DNA from: Paludibacter sp.
GTDB lineage: Bacteria > Bacteroidota > Bacteroidia > Bacteroidales > Paludibacteraceae
Assembly (NCBI GenBank): GCA_024710005.1
Contig: JANJVQ010000020.1
Location: 18,935 to 82,934 of the forward strand
DNA: 64,000 bases
Direction of reading: 5' to 3'
Positions within the stretch are counted from its first letter, which is position 1, and each line of letters starts with the position of its first letter. Positions 9,710 to 19,805 of this stretch are shown here, piece by piece. The notes beneath the pieces are model-generated. The model worked only from the letters and a program-made list of their open reading frames with translations. It was not told the DNA's origin and did no database searches. Both the position numbers and the translations under genes were made by a program.

Positions 9710-10876
9710 CTAAAAGTATATATTAATCATAAATTGCACCCCCTTGCCTGCATATAAATTCCGGCCTTGCGTTTGTAAAACCGGCAGGTTATAATTCACA
9801 GGATTCCAGTATGCCATCAGGTACAGCGAGATATTATCATAAGTACGACTCCAGGTCAGGTAATTGAGCCACATGCTGTTTGCTCCGGCAGGTAGAAAAA
9901 ACACCATACCCGACAGGTTATCCAACAACGAAACCGGATAAGTCAGCATACTACCCACTAACTGCGCGCTTGCTCCGCCTGCAAATAACTTATCGCCTGT
10001 GTGATAGCGGAAATACTCCAGCGTAACCCCCAATCCGTTCCCTATCGGCAGCGTATAGTCGGCACCTACATTCAGCATATCCGTTTTAGTTGGTATGCTC
10101 AGGGTGTTATCCTGCAATAAACTTATACTCGACTCGAACCACACCCCGATTTCGACATCCCATTTCCCATTCAACCCGATGCGGTTCTCAGCTAATTCGA
10201 CTGAAGGAAAAGGCAAATTATACATATTATGATCTGACTGCAAGGTACGGTGATGGTAACTTAACCCCACTTCACCCGGACCGGCCGGATGCTCAATCCG
10301 TCCTCCGAATTCCGGTTTCCATAAAGATGATCCAAATAACTCGTAGCCTTTTGGTTTCTCATTACCCAACATACCCCATAACCAAATATTCGCGTTGCTT
10401 TCAAAATAATACTTCCCCAACACGGCATATACACCATCGGTCAGTTGCAGCGGATCACGCACATCCATGCCATCGAACCACATCAACGGACGAAACAACT
10501 TTGCCGAGCCGAAATTTATCTTTTGCAGTCCGGCCCGAATCTCGAATTGATCATTCGCGTACCTGCCCCAAATGCGATAAGGTTTTATTTGTCCGGTGGT
10601 GTCCACTAAATTTCCCTTTTCATAAGTAAGACTACCATTAATATTCAACGATGCCTCAAAATCGACATAAGATTGTTTTTTAAAATCAAATTTCCCGGTC
10701 AGGGTCGGCACAAACCTGCCTCCGGGTTGTATAACAGATGGATTCTCAAACTGAGCAGTTGTCCAGAGTACCGCCTGCCCATTAAATGCAACACCAGCCT
10801 TATCTTCTGCTGAAAGCAAAAGTATACCTGTGCAAAATAACAATCCTATAAGTATCGACTTAGTTTTCATCGTCAT
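9710..10876 (-). CDS. Outer-membrane beta-barrel porin-like protein
   Basis: This 388-residue protein has a signal peptide (about residues 1-23). The body is rich in alternating aromatic strands (FEIRAGLQKINFG, YELFGSSLWKPEFGGRIEH, MWLNYLTWSRTYDNISLYL) and ends in the aromatic residues INIYF, as outer-membrane barrels do. It resembles DUF1302/alginate-porin style barrels, but the exact family is not certain. Its ATG overlaps the stop of the tetR gene by one base (TAATG), so translation is probably coupled. The operon context suggests it is the outer-membrane part of the ABC/LolA-like export module. Confidence 0.75.
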   Translation of the reverse strand: MTMKTKSILIGLLFCTGILLLSAEDKAGVAFNGQAVLWTTAQFENPSVIQPGGRFVPTLTGKFDFKKQSYVDFEASLNINGSLTYEKGNLVDTTGQIKPYRIWGRYANDQFEIRAGLQKINFGSAKLFRPLMWFDGMDVRDPLQLTDGVYAVLGKYYFESNANIWLWGMLGNEKPKGYELFGSSLWKPEFGGRIEHPAGPGEVGLSYHHRTLQSDHNMYNLPFPSVELAENRIGLNGKWDVEIGVWFESSISLLQDNTLSIPTKTDMLNVGADYTLPIGNGLGVTLEYFRYHTGDKLFAGGASAQLVGSMLTYPVSLLDNLSGMVFFLPAGANSMWLNYLTWSRTYDNISLYLMAYWNPVNYNLPVLQTQGRNLYAGKGVQFMINIYF

Positions 10877-11457
10877 TAATCATTAAGCACCTTTTCAATC
10901 GGCATGATGCCATAAACCAGCACCTGTGCTACCTGCTTCACCAATTCTTCGGCGCTGCCAAACAACATCATGGCTTCAGGTGCTTTCAGGATGTCCGCCA
11001 TTTTACCATAGTACCACAGCACAAAATTCAGATTCAAATCAGGATTCATTTCTCCTCTGCGCTGACCATCTTTTAGAAAATTCATCAGCAACAGCATCGA
11101 TTCCTGCATCGTTTTTTTCCAGTACTCCATTATTTCAGTTGCCGCCGGATCAAAAATGTCCGCAACAAATTCCATCGAAATACTTTTACTGAATTCAAAC
11201 TTGAGTTCCATCGCTTTACTCATTTTCTCGGCAAAACTTCCCGGTCCGTCAATTAATATACGGAAATCCTGCAAACTCTGTTTCGAAATCTCATCTACAA
11301 TATACAGTACCAACGCATTCTTGTTATCATAAAAAGTATAGTATGTTTTCCGGCTCACATGGGCTTTTCTGCATATCTCATCAACCGTAACTTTCTTAAA
11401 ACCATATTTTAAGAAAAGCTCTTTTGCTACCTGTTCAATCTTTTGTTTTTTAGTCAT
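10876..11457 (-). CDS. TetR/AcrR family transcriptional regulator
   Basis: This 193-residue protein has an N-terminal TetR helix-turn-helix, about residues 5-50: KKVTVDEICRKAHVSRKTYYTFYDNKNAL. A helical ligand-binding C-terminal domain follows. It is the first gene of the six-gene envelope operon and probably represses it in response to a small hydrophobic molecule. That is an inference from the family and from its position. The operator is expected in the 174 bp between this gene and the divergent recX. Confidence 0.9.
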   Translation of the reverse strand: MTKKQKIEQVAKELFLKYGFKKVTVDEICRKAHVSRKTYYTFYDNKNALVLYIVDEISKQSLQDFRILIDGPGSFAEKMSKAMELKFEFSKSISMEFVADIFDPAATEIMEYWKKTMQESMLLLMNFLKDGQRRGEMNPDLNLNFVLWYYGKMADILKAPEAMMLFGSAEELVKQVAQVLVYGIMPIEKVLND

Positions 11458-11607
11458 CGCAATAAAAGTAACATTTTCGGCTCAAAGTTACATATTTTGT
11501 TTACTTCGCAACTATATGTAACCCATAAACCTCGATATTTAACTTTTATTTAACACTTCTAATGAATCATTCTATACCTGAGTCAAAATTGAACCGCCAA
11601 GTTTCGG

Positions 11608-11615
11608 TATTTTTG
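11608..11615 (+). promoter_or_regulatory. -7 element TATTTTTG upstream of recX
   Basis: It matches TAnnTTTG and ends 16 nt before the recX ATG, implying a very short leader. The -33 region is only TTGA-like (11589-11592). Confidence 0.5.
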
Positions 11616-11631
11616 CGGAAACTTATTGCTG

Positions 11632-12090
11632 ATGAAATCCAACCCGCTGACATACGAAGAAGCACTCTACAAATCGGCTGCATATTGCTCACAATCTGAG
11701 CATTGTATATCCGAACTAAAGAACAAGCTGACACAATGGAGTGTCACGGAATCAGATCAGTTTAAGATCATCCGGTATCTGAAAGAAGAAAAATACTTAG
11801 ACGAAAAGCGGTTTGCCTTTGCCTATGTAAAAGATAAATTCAGGTACAACAAATGGGGCAAAATAAAAATCAGGCTGGAACTGCATCAAAAGAAAATTGA
11901 AAAAGAGCTGATTGAAGCGGCGCTTGAAGAAATAGATGAAGAAGAATACAAGGGAATGATTATCCGGTTGGCAAAAGAAAAAGAAAAGAAGCTGACCTAT
12001 CGGAATGAATACGAAAGAAAAGGCAAACTGTACCGCTTTTTGGCGGGCAAAGGTTTCGAGATGGACGTAATCAGTAAGATAATACAGTAA
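11632..12090 (+). CDS. recX: RecX family regulatory protein
   Basis: This 152-residue, highly charged helical protein fits the RecX three-helix repeat pattern. Seen are a first repeat with SAAYCSQSEHCISELKNKL, the diagnostic LKEEKYLDEKRFAFAYVKDKF, and NKWGKIKIRLELHQKKI. RecX binds RecA filaments and limits recombinase activity. recA is not nearby, which is common in this phylum. The start is ATG 11632, two codons after an in-frame TTG. It is divergent from the tetR operon. Confidence 0.9.
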   Translation: MKSNPLTYEEALYKSAAYCSQSEHCISELKNKLTQWSVTESDQFKIIRYLKEEKYLDEKRFAFAYVKDKFRYNKWGKIKIRLELHQKKIEKELIEAALEEIDEEEYKGMIIRLAKEKEKKLTYRNEYERKGKLYRFLAGKGFEMDVISKIIQ

Positions 12091-12110
12091 GGGCGTATCG
12101 AATACGCCCT
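12090..12110. repeat. 21-bp palindrome (AGGGCGTAT-CGA-ATACGCCCT)
   Basis: Nine-bp perfect arms with a 3-nt centre start at the last base of the recX stop codon. It belongs to the same class as the GTAGAGACGCGATT palindromes: short, GC-rich, and flanked by TAC on the right side. It may terminate transcription. Confidence 0.7.
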
Positions 12111-12148
12111 ACACACATATCAACACACGCCACTACACATAACAACAA

Positions 12149-13669
12149 ATGAAACTCAATACAAAAAAAATATCAGACAGCTTTCTCGGCATGGTGGAAA
12201 AAGGAGGCAATGCACTTCCCCACCCTGCTGCACTTTTCGCGCTTTTCGCGCTGGGCACCCTCGTTCTATCGGGAATTGCAGCTGGGCTGGGCTGGCAGGG
12301 GATTAATCCTGCTACCGGTGAAACCATCCATGCAGTGAACTTGCTTTCGGTTGAGGGTTTGCACCGTATCTTGTTGGAGATGGTGACAAACTACACAGGA
12401 TTTGCTCCGTTGGGAATCGTAATGGTGGCCATGCTGGGCGTGGGTATTGCCAACAGCAGCGGATTAGTCAAGGCTTTTGTAAACTCCATGCTGCTCAAAG
12501 CGCCACGTAAAATGATTACGTTCGCGGTTGTTTTTACCGGCATCATTTCCAACATTGCTTCCGATCTGGGTTACATCGTGATTATCCCGATGGCGGGTGT
12601 TATTTTTCATTCCTTAGGCAGACACCCGATTGCAGGTATGTCGGCAGCTTTTGCCGGTGTGAGTGGCGGATTCAGCGCCAACCTGCTTATTGGCACTATC
12701 GACCCTTTGTTGGCCGGTTTATCGACAGAAGCCGCTACCATCATCAATCCGGGTTATTATGTGATGCCGACTGCCAACTATTATTTTATGGTGGTTTCCA
12801 CTTTCGTTATTGCTTTTGCTGGTACCTGGGTGACTTCAGCCTGGGTGGAACCGCGGCTCGGGGTGTACAAGGGTGGTATACAGCAGGAAGAAATTAAAAA
12901 CCTCACTGTTCAGGAGAAAAAAGGATTAAGATGTACCTTGGTTACCTTATTAATATGGAGCGCCATTTTCGCAGCCGCACTTTTACCTGAAAATGGTATC
13001 CTGAGAGGAGCTGATAATTCAATTTTGCATTCTCCCCTGCTGAAAGGGTTCATTTCTGTATTGTTTTTGGTAGCCGGCTCATTGGGTATCGTATATGGTT
13101 ACGTAGCGGGGACTTTCAAAAAACATGAGGATGTTATCAATGGCATGACCGATAGCTTCAAGGAATTGATTGCCTTCCTTGTACTGGTATTCTTTGCCGC
13201 CCAGTTCGTTGCCTGGTTCAAGTGGAGTAATCTCGGGCTGCTCATCGCGATTCAGGGTGCCGGCTGGATTCAAAGCATGAACGTTGGACTGATTCCGCTG
13301 GTCATCATGTTCATTTTATTCGCTGGTTTCATCAACCTTTTCATGGGTAGCGCTTCGGCTAAATGGGCCATACTCGGACCGGTGTTCATCCCGATTTTCA
13401 TGTTGCTCGGTTATTCTCCGGAATTATCACAGGCGGTGTATCGTGTCGGCGATAGTGTTACCAACATCATCTCCCCCATGATGAGTTATTTCGCGTTGAT
13501 TATTGTTTTCTATCAGAAATACGACAAGAAAGCAGGCATCGGCACCATCATCGCTACCATGCTTCCGTATTCAGTCGCGTTTTTCGTAGTTTGGACTGCA
13601 CTGTTAATACTATGGATCTGGCTTGGGATTCCACTGGGACCTGATGCGGGGTTGTTTTATCAACGATAA
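12149..13669 (+). CDS. AbgT family transporter
   Basis: This 506-residue polytopic inner-membrane protein is of the AbgT (p-aminobenzoyl-glutamate/MtrF-like) family. Diagnostic parts are VEKGGNALPHPAALFALFA near the N-terminus, TNYTGFAPLGIVMVAMLGVG, and the NLFMGSASAKWAILGPVFIP and YRVGDSVTNIISPMMSYF hairpin motifs. Members carry p-aminobenzoyl-glutamate or export sulfonamide-type antifolates by cation coupling. No peptidase of the abgAB type is beside it. Its stop lies one base from the stop of the convergent era gene. Confidence 0.93.
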   Translation: MKLNTKKISDSFLGMVEKGGNALPHPAALFALFALGTLVLSGIAAGLGWQGINPATGETIHAVNLLSVEGLHRILLEMVTNYTGFAPLGIVMVAMLGVGIANSSGLVKAFVNSMLLKAPRKMITFAVVFTGIISNIASDLGYIVIIPMAGVIFHSLGRHPIAGMSAAFAGVSGGFSANLLIGTIDPLLAGLSTEAATIINPGYYVMPTANYYFMVVSTFVIAFAGTWVTSAWVEPRLGVYKGGIQQEEIKNLTVQEKKGLRCTLVTLLIWSAIFAAALLPENGILRGADNSILHSPLLKGFISVLFLVAGSLGIVYGYVAGTFKKHEDVINGMTDSFKELIAFLVLVFFAAQFVAWFKWSNLGLLIAIQGAGWIQSMNVGLIPLVIMFILFAGFINLFMGSASAKWAILGPVFIPIFMLLGYSPELSQAVYRVGDSVTNIISPMMSYFALIIVFYQKYDKKAGIGTIIATMLPYSVAFFVVWTALLILWIWLGIPLGPDAGLFYQR

Positions 13670-13670
13670 A

Positions 13671-14552
13671 TCAATCCAACTGATACCCGAACCCCCGCAG
13701 TTTCATCTCCTTATTCCGCCAGTCTTTCTCGACTTTCACGTAAAGCTCGAGAAAGACTTTCTTTTCGAAAAATGCTTCGAGGTCTTTGCGCGCATCAGTG
13801 CCTACTTTTTTCAGTGATTTTCCGCCATGACCGATGATGATGCCTTTCTGGGAATCACGCTCTACATTGATGACAGCATTGATTCGAATCAGTTTGTCTT
13901 CTTCCTGAAATTGCTCCACCACCACTTCCACCGCATAGGGAATCTCTTTGTCGTAGTGTAGTAGAATCTTTTCTCTTATAATTTCATTCACAAAAAAGCG
14001 TGCCGGCTTATCTGTGAGCTGGTCTTTCTCAAAAAACGGCGGAGACTCAGGCAGCAATTCTTTTATCCGGTTAAACAGGGGTGTCACGTTGAATTTCTCC
14101 AACGCCGATATCGGGAAAATTTCTGCCCGGGGTAATAATTGTTTCCATTTATCAACCAGCGCTTCCAGTTTTTCCTGGTTAATCAAATCGATTTTATTGA
14201 TAATCAGAATCAGATAAGCGGGATTCTCCTTTACCTTTTCGATAAAATCTGCATTTTTTTCGTTTGAATCAATGACATCTGTAACATATAATAACACATC
14301 TGCATCTGTTAAAGCAGAATTCGAAAATTTACGCATAGATTCCTGCAAACGATAATTAGGCTTCAACACGCCGGGGGTATCAGAATATACTATCTGAAAA
14401 TCATCGCCGTTGACAATGCCCAGGATACGATGACGGGTGGTCTGTGCTTTCGATGTAATGATGGAAATCCGCTCCCCTACAAGGGCGTTCATGAGTGTCG
14501 ATTTTCCGACATTGGGATTACCGACGATATTTACAAAACCTGATTTATGCAT
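13671..14552 (-). CDS. era: GTPase Era, ribosome assembly
   Basis: This 293-residue GTPase binds 16S rRNA late in small-subunit maturation. G motifs are visible: G1 GNPNVGKST, G2 region SKAQTTRHRI, G3 DTPG, G4 NKID, G5 ISA. The C-terminal KH domain contains GHGGKSLKKVGTDARKDLE. ATG 14550-14552 is preferred over an in-frame TTG nine bases upstream. The gene converges on abgT with a single base between the two stop codons, which leaves no room for a separate terminator. Confidence 0.96.
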   Translation of the reverse strand: MHKSGFVNIVGNPNVGKSTLMNALVGERISIITSKAQTTRHRILGIVNGDDFQIVYSDTPGVLKPNYRLQESMRKFSNSALTDADVLLYVTDVIDSNEKNADFIEKVKENPAYLILIINKIDLINQEKLEALVDKWKQLLPRAEIFPISALEKFNVTPLFNRIKELLPESPPFFEKDQLTDKPARFFVNEIIREKILLHYDKEIPYAVEVVVEQFQEEDKLIRINAVINVERDSQKGIIIGHGGKSLKKVGTDARKDLEAFFEKKVFLELYVKVEKDWRNKEMKLRGFGYQLD

Positions 14553-14681
14553 AATAAACAATATTAACCGAATGGCTGTTTATACTCATCAACAGGGATG
14601 TATAAACAAGTTAGTTCAAAAAAAATAACATGCAAAGATAATTTAAAATAGTTATAAGGATGTTATAATCTATATTTTTCT

Positions 14682-14689
14682 TATCTTTG
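14682..14689 (+). promoter_or_regulatory. -7 element TATCTTTG upstream of the histidine kinase
   Basis: It matches TAnnTTTG, 20 nt before the start codon at 14709, implying a short leader. Only a weak -33 match (TGTT) is visible. Confidence 0.45.
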
Positions 14690-14708
14690 AACCCCAAATT
14701 AACAATCA

Positions 14709-15875
14709 ATGCGCAAGTTATTTTCTACCCTTAAAATGCAGGAAATATCACAACACCTTAAATTGATATTTATCATTATCGGTGCGGGGATTGTGGTCGC
14801 ATCTACCTACTTCAGCAACAAACTCGGCAACTCGCTGGCACAGGAAGAAAAGAGAAAGATCGAAATCTGGGCCGAAGCAACCCGCCAGTTAATCTTAGCC
14901 GACGAAACAACGAATCTTGATTTTATCATCTCCATTATAGAAGGAAATAAAACGATACCCGTTATTTTAGTCGACGAAAAGGACAACCTGCTATCATCCA
15001 AAAACGTAAAAGAGCCACTAAATGATGTCGATGGTTTTTACCGCAAGGAAATCAACCGGCTGAAACATAAAAACCCGGCCATCGAGGTGAAGCTGGGCGA
15101 CAGTTCCCAGTACATATATTACGATGATTCCTTGTTGTTAAAACAGCTGTATTACTTCCCCTATGTACAGTTGGGTATCATTTTCTTTTTCATGCTGATG
15201 GCTTTTGTTGCTTTTTCGAGTACCAAGAAAGCCGAGCAAAACAGGGTATGGGTAGGGTTATCCAAAGAAACGGCCCACCAGTTGGGCACTCCTATTTCTT
15301 CGTTACTGGCCTGGGTTGATTTATTAAAGATGAAGCACGAGGAAGATAAGATGATTGGGGAGATGTCGAAAGACGTGAACCGCCTGCGCATCATCGCCGA
15401 AAGGTTCTCGAAAATCGGCTCTGTGCCCGACCTGCAACTGGTTAGTCTGAACGAGACCATCCTGAACGCGGTGCAATATATATCCAACAGAACATCTCAA
15501 AAGGTAAAAATTCAATGTCATTTCCCCGATAAGAATCACATTTTCATCAAACTCAACGTACCACTGTTCGAATGGGTGATCGAGAATTTATGTAAAAACT
15601 CCATCGACGCCATGGATGGCAGCGGGAAAATATATCTTTACATCACGAAAACCGATAAAGAATGTTTGATTGACGTGAAAGATACCGGAAAAGGTATCGA
15701 GAGAAGAAATTACAGGGCTATCTTTACTCCCGGCTTTACAACCAAAAGCAGGGGCTGGGGGTTGGGACTTTCACTCGCTAAAAGAATCATCGAGGAATAT
15801 CACAACGGGAAGATTTTTGTTAAGAGTTCGGAAGTCAATGTTGGCACAACCATCCGGATTATCCTGAAAGCATAA
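14709..15875 (+). CDS. Orphan two-TM sensor histidine kinase
   Basis: This 388-residue kinase has two membrane helices (about residues 18-36 and 152-172) around a short periplasmic or extracytoplasmic region. The dimerisation and H-box is AHQLGTPISSLLAW, with His190 as the likely phosphorylated residue. The ATPase domain has an N-box (NLCKNSIDAM), G1 (DTGKGI) and G2 (GWGLGLSL). No response regulator gene is adjacent. The order kinase-yceD-rpmF-fabH suggests a fixed neighbourhood, but the signal cannot be read from the sequence. Confidence 0.9.
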   Translation: MRKLFSTLKMQEISQHLKLIFIIIGAGIVVASTYFSNKLGNSLAQEEKRKIEIWAEATRQLILADETTNLDFIISIIEGNKTIPVILVDEKDNLLSSKNVKEPLNDVDGFYRKEINRLKHKNPAIEVKLGDSSQYIYYDDSLLLKQLYYFPYVQLGIIFFFMLMAFVAFSSTKKAEQNRVWVGLSKETAHQLGTPISSLLAWVDLLKMKHEEDKMIGEMSKDVNRLRIIAERFSKIGSVPDLQLVSLNETILNAVQYISNRTSQKVKIQCHFPDKNHIFIKLNVPLFEWVIENLCKNSIDAMDGSGKIYLYITKTDKECLIDVKDTGKGIERRNYRAIFTPGFTTKSRGWGLGLSLAKRIIEEYHNGKIFVKSSEVNVGTTIRIILKA

Positions 15876-15953
15876 TGTCAGCTTCAGACGCCGTTTTTTC
15901 GCTATATAAGGTTAATATTTTCAGTATATGTTTTATATTCACCAAACTTTTTG

Positions 15954-15961
15954 TACTTTTG
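15954..15961 (+). promoter_or_regulatory. -7 element TACTTTTG upstream of yceD-rpmF-fabH
   Basis: It matches TAnnTTTG, 28 nt before the yceD start. The -33 region is TTTA-like. Confidence 0.5.
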
Positions 15962-15989
15962 CACGGTTTTTTAAGCACATCAAGTAACT

Positions 15990-16565
15990 ATGTCTAAATT
16001 CGGACAATACAACATCATATTAAAGGAAATTGTAGACGGCGTTCGGGTTTTCGAATTTGATTTGGACGACACCTACTTTGCCAAGATTGACAGTCCCGAG
16101 GTAAAAAAAGGGAAAGTAAAAGCGAAAGTAAGCGTTCAGAAAAAAATCGCGACATACGAACTGGCATTTAAGCTGGAAGGAATTATCCTGATTCCGTGTA
16201 ACCGTTGTCTGGATGACATGGAGCAGGCTATAAAGCATGAAGAAAAGATCGAAGTAAAATTCGGTAGCACTTATGCTGAAGAAAACGAAATCGTGGTCGT
16301 ACCGGAAGCCGAGGGTAGTATCAACATCGCCTGGTTCCTGTACGAATTCATTGTGTTGAACATACCGATCAAACACGTTCATCCTCCGGGAGAATGTAAC
16401 AAGACTATGGTCGATAAGCTGAAACGCCACATTACCCGTCAGAAAGACGACACAGAAGACAACGGATTGTTTGATGGTGACGATGATGACGATTCAATAG
16501 AAGAAGATGTACAGGTTGACCCACGTTGGGAAAGTCTGCAAAATATAAACTTTGATAATAATTAA
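15990..16565 (+). CDS. yceD: DUF177 / YceD family protein
   Basis: This 191-residue protein belongs to DUF177 (YceD), which accompanies rpmF in most bacteria and is linked to 23S rRNA and large-subunit maturation. The conserved CNRCLDD cysteine pair is present at about residues 71-77, along with the later EFIVLNIPIKHVHPPGEC stretch. The C-terminus is a long acidic run (GDDDDDSIEEDV). It lies 15 bp ahead of rpmF in the same orientation. Confidence 0.9.
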   Translation: MSKFGQYNIILKEIVDGVRVFEFDLDDTYFAKIDSPEVKKGKVKAKVSVQKKIATYELAFKLEGIILIPCNRCLDDMEQAIKHEEKIEVKFGSTYAEENEIVVVPEAEGSINIAWFLYEFIVLNIPIKHVHPPGECNKTMVDKLKRHITRQKDDTEDNGLFDGDDDDDSIEEDVQVDPRWESLQNINFDNN

Positions 16566-16580
16566 TTTAAACATACAACA

Positions 16581-16766
16581 ATGGCACATCCTAAAAGAAA
16601 ACACTCGAAAACCCGCACAGCGAAGAGAAGAACGCACTACAAAGCGGAAGCTCCCACACTGGCAGTTTGTCCTAACTGCGGTGCACAACACATCTACCAC
16701 ACCATTTGTGGAGAATGTGGCTACTACAGAGGAAAATTAGCTATCGAAAAAACCGTAACTGTTTAA
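16581..16766 (+). CDS. rpmF: 50S ribosomal protein L32
   Basis: This 61-residue basic protein starts [17 protein letters not shown], the L32 signature. It has a four-cysteine zinc ribbon (CPNCGA...CGECGYY), so it is the zinc-binding form. It lies in the conserved yceD-rpmF-fabH order, with fabH starting two bases after its stop. Confidence 0.98.
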   Translation: MAHPKRKHSKTRTAKRRTHYKAEAPTLAVCPNCGAQHIYHTICGECGYYRGKLAIEKTVTV

Positions 16767-16767
16767 T

Positions 16768-17757
16768 ATGTCGAAAATTCATGCAGTTATCACTGGTGTA
16801 GGCGGATATGTCCCGGAATATATCCTGGACAATCACGAACTGAGCACCATGATGGACACCAGTGACGAATGGATTACCACACGTGTTGGTATTAAGGAAC
16901 GTCGTATTCTGAAAGAACCGAACACCGGAACTTCTTACATGGCTGTTAAAGCTGCACAAGAATTGTTTGCGAAAACGGGTACTAAACCGGAAGAAATTGA
17001 TCTCATCCTGGTGGCAACAACCACGCCTGATTATATTTTCCCTTCCTGCGCCGCTGTAGTGGCCGACAAGCTGGGAATTAAAAACGCGCTGGCCTTCGAC
17101 TTGCAGGCTGCGTGCTCGGGTTTTATCGTTGCGCTTACCAATGCGGCCAGTTTCATTGAATCGGGACGCTATAAAAAGATATTGGTTTTTGGTGCAGAGA
17201 AAATGTCGTCTATTACCAATTACGACGATCGTACCACCGCCCCTTTGTTTGGCGATGGCGCAGGTGTCGTACTGGTAGAACCTACCACGGAAGAAATAGG
17301 TGTAATGGACTCGCTGATTTACACCGATGGTTCGGGCGGTAAACACCTGATGCTGAAAGCCGGCGGTTCTGCTTATCCTGCTTCTGCTGAAACAGTTGAA
17401 AAGAAAGAACATTCGGTTTACCAGGAAGGTCAGTATGTATTTAAACATGCCGTGACCAACATGGCCGGTATTTCTGGCGACATCATGGATAAAAACAACC
17501 TGAAATCGGAAGACATCAACTGGTTGATTCCGCATCAGGCTAACTTACGCATCATCGATGCCGTGGTGAGCCGCACCGGGGTTCCTTACGAACGGGTAAT
17601 CATTAACATCGAAAAATACGGAAATACCTCTGCCGCTACCATTCCTATTTGTATCTGGGAATCTGAAAAGAAATTCGAAAAAGGAGACAACATCATCCTT
17701 ACCGCTTTCGGAGCCGGATTCACCTGGGGAGCAGTGTGGTTGAAGTGGGGATGCTAA
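16768..17757 (+). CDS. fabH: 3-oxoacyl-ACP synthase III
   Basis: This 329-residue enzyme starts fatty acid synthesis by condensing acetyl-CoA with malonyl-ACP. The catalytic triad is visible: Cys116 in DLQAACSGF, His in [10 protein letters not shown] and Asn in [10 protein letters not shown]. The C-terminal [10 protein letters not shown] is also typical. plsX, often between rpmF and fabH in other phyla, is absent here. The only gap to rpmF is one base, so the genes are co-transcribed. Confidence 0.96.
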   Translation: MSKIHAVITGVGGYVPEYILDNHELSTMMDTSDEWITTRVGIKERRILKEPNTGTSYMAVKAAQELFAKTGTKPEEIDLILVATTTPDYIFPSCAAVVADKLGIKNALAFDLQAACSGFIVALTNAASFIESGRYKKILVFGAEKMSSITNYDDRTTAPLFGDGAGVVLVEPTTEEIGVMDSLIYTDGSGGKHLMLKAGGSAYPASAETVEKKEHSVYQEGQYVFKHAVTNMAGISGDIMDKNNLKSEDINWLIPHQANLRIIDAVVSRTGVPYERVIINIEKYGNTSAATIPICIWESEKKFEKGDNIILTAFGAGFTWGAVWLKWGC

Positions 17758-17811
17758 TGAAGCGAAAAGCGGAAAACTGAAAGCGGATAGCAGAAGTTCA
17801 CGAACAATATA

Positions 17812-17854
17812 AAAAGCGGAAAACTGTATGATTAAACATTAGTTTTCCGCTTTT
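17812..17854. terminator. Bidirectional terminator-like hairpin between fabH and the PFP gene
   Basis: AAAAGCGGAAAACT (17812-17825) pairs perfectly with AGTTTTCCGCTTTT (17841-17854) across a 15-nt loop, with A- and T-tracts on both sides, as expected between convergent genes. It is built from the same AAGCGGAAAAC words as 1491-1647. Confidence 0.75.
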
Positions 17855-17874
17855 CGTTTTCAGCTTTCAGCTAA

Positions 17875-19530
17875 TTAAAGTCCCTTCTCCAACTGCAAGG
17901 TCTTAGTCGGCTGATCGCAGACTTCGGTTGGACCGTAGTACTGGATAGGACCCGGGTACACATAGCTCAGGCTTTCGTCGGCCCATGCTTCGCGATTGGC
18001 AGCAAAGAATTTGAACGGTGCACCGTCTAATCTCACCAAAGCTTTCTGGATTACCGGTTTCATTTTACCGTGACGGCGTTCCATGTTCATCATCATCGTG
18101 ATAGGCACTCCGCCTGCAATCCATTCTGCTGCCGGAGCAGTGGTGTTGCGAACCGATGACATATAACCGGTTTTACCTTCTGAAATCAATACAGAAGCGG
18201 TGTAACCCAGTGAATAAGTATAGTCGGCATCGAAGTTTGAAGGGATGGCACAACGACCTTCGTAACCAAAGAAGTGGTTGATAGAAGAGAATTTGCCTTT
18301 GTACACGCCCTGAGCTTTCAGTTGCGCCAAGCGTTTAGCCACCATTTCGATGAGCAGTTTTTCCGTTTCAATCAACGAAACCTGTACGTTACCATGCGGG
18401 TCGCGATCGAGCGTCAGCTGACGGGCGATACCTTTCGGAAGATCGCGGTACACCTGAGCGGTTTCGGACGACAACATGCCTTTTACATACTGACGTTTCT
18501 CGTCGTCGGTTTCGAGCGCGTTGAAATCATCGTTATGAGCCAGCAAGTCATTGAGCTCAGCAATAAGCTTTTTCATGGCCGGGATAAATTCGATTAATCC
18601 TTCCGGAATCAGTACCGTACCGAAGTTCAGTCCGTGTTCCGCGCGATGCACGATTACTTTCACGATATTTTCCACCACATCCGACAAAGTCAGGTTATTG
18701 GCTTCCACTTCTTCTGAAATGATGCAGATATTCGGCTGACTTTGCAACGCGCATTCAAGCGTGATGTGAGAAGCAGAGCGGCCCATCAGGCGGATGAAGT
18801 GCCAGTATTTTTTTGCTGAGTTTGCATCACGCTGGATGTTACCAATCAGCTCGGAATATACTTTACAAGCAGTATCGAAGCCAAAAGAAGTCTCGATCAT
18901 CTCGTTTTTCAGGTCGCCGTCGATTGTTTTCGGACAACCGATTACCTGGATAGGTTCGCCTTTTTGTGCATAATACTCAGCCAGTACGCAGGCATTTGTA
19001 TTCGAGTCGTCCCCGCCGATAATCACGATAGCGCTGACATCTAATTTATGGCAGATTTCAGCCCCTTTATCATATTGTTCAGCTTCTTCTAATTTCGTAC
19101 GTCCCGATCCAATGATATCGAAACCACCTGTATTGCGGTATTCATCTACGATTTCCTTAGTCAGTTCAATATATTTATGATCAACCAATCCACTCGGTCC
19201 ACCCAGGAAACCATACAGTTTATTGGCAGGATTGAGAGCTTTCAGTCCGTCGAACAATCCACTGATTACATTGTGACCACCCGGCGCTTGTCCACCCGAC
19301 AAGATAACCCCCACGTTTTTCACCGGATAGTTTTTCTTTTCACCCGGTTCAAAAGTTACCAGCGGCATACCATAGGTATTCGGGAACAATTTTTTGATAT
19401 CGTCCTGATCCGCAACCGATTCAGTTGCAGCGCCTTCTTTCAGCACCACATTCCCTTTCAGGGCATTGGGCAATTTAGGCTGATAACCCGCCCTTGCGAT
19501 CTGCAAAGGACTTTTAGTCATTGGTTTCAT
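17875..19530 (-). CDS. pfp: Pyrophosphate-dependent 6-phosphofructokinase
   Basis: This 551-residue enzyme interconverts fructose 6-phosphate and fructose 1,6-bisphosphate using pyrophosphate. Length and motifs fit the long PFP type: [14 protein letters not shown] near residue 72, GGDDSNTNA (the Asp after GGD favours PPi over ATP), PKTIDGDL with the catalytic Asp, and [14 protein letters not shown]. It is the usual glycolytic phosphofructokinase of many Bacteroidales. An alternative start three codons downstream is possible. It is monocistronic. Confidence 0.95.
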   Translation of the reverse strand: MKPMTKSPLQIARAGYQPKLPNALKGNVVLKEGAATESVADQDDIKKLFPNTYGMPLVTFEPGEKKNYPVKNVGVILSGGQAPGGHNVISGLFDGLKALNPANKLYGFLGGPSGLVDHKYIELTKEIVDEYRNTGGFDIIGSGRTKLEEAEQYDKGAEICHKLDVSAIVIIGGDDSNTNACVLAEYYAQKGEPIQVIGCPKTIDGDLKNEMIETSFGFDTACKVYSELIGNIQRDANSAKKYWHFIRLMGRSASHITLECALQSQPNICIISEEVEANNLTLSDVVENIVKVIVHRAEHGLNFGTVLIPEGLIEFIPAMKKLIAELNDLLAHNDDFNALETDDEKRQYVKGMLSSETAQVYRDLPKGIARQLTLDRDPHGNVQVSLIETEKLLIEMVAKRLAQLKAQGVYKGKFSSINHFFGYEGRCAIPSNFDADYTYSLGYTASVLISEGKTGYMSSVRNTTAPAAEWIAGGVPITMMMNMERRHGKMKPVIQKALVRLDGAPFKFFAANREAWADESLSYVYPGPIQYYGPTEVCDQPTKTLQLEKGL

Positions 19531-19805
19531 ACGTTTGATTTGATTTTAACTCTTTAGTTTATAATAGTTTGATGATTATGCTGGTTTTCTCCAAATTGAC
19601 AGCAAATTTACAAAAAAATATGCAAAATAACAGGGTCGGGAGGGTAAATAAATATATTTTGAGGAATTGCATGGAAAATTTATACGAATTGCACAGTAAA
19701 AATTTTGGTATGTCAAAAACTCGTTTTACATTCGCATATAATTAGCAATAAAACCTGGTTTTATACCAGATAAGTTGATAAAAAACACCACCTTTTCATT
19801 CTATT
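19531..19805. other. AT-rich intergenic stretch upstream of the PFP gene
   Basis: This is the PFP leader. On the minus strand a TAAATTTG (-7-like) lies at 19603-19610. Nothing else recognisable was seen; only a 24-codon AT-rich open frame at 19671-19745 is present, with no support as a gene. Confidence 0.4.
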
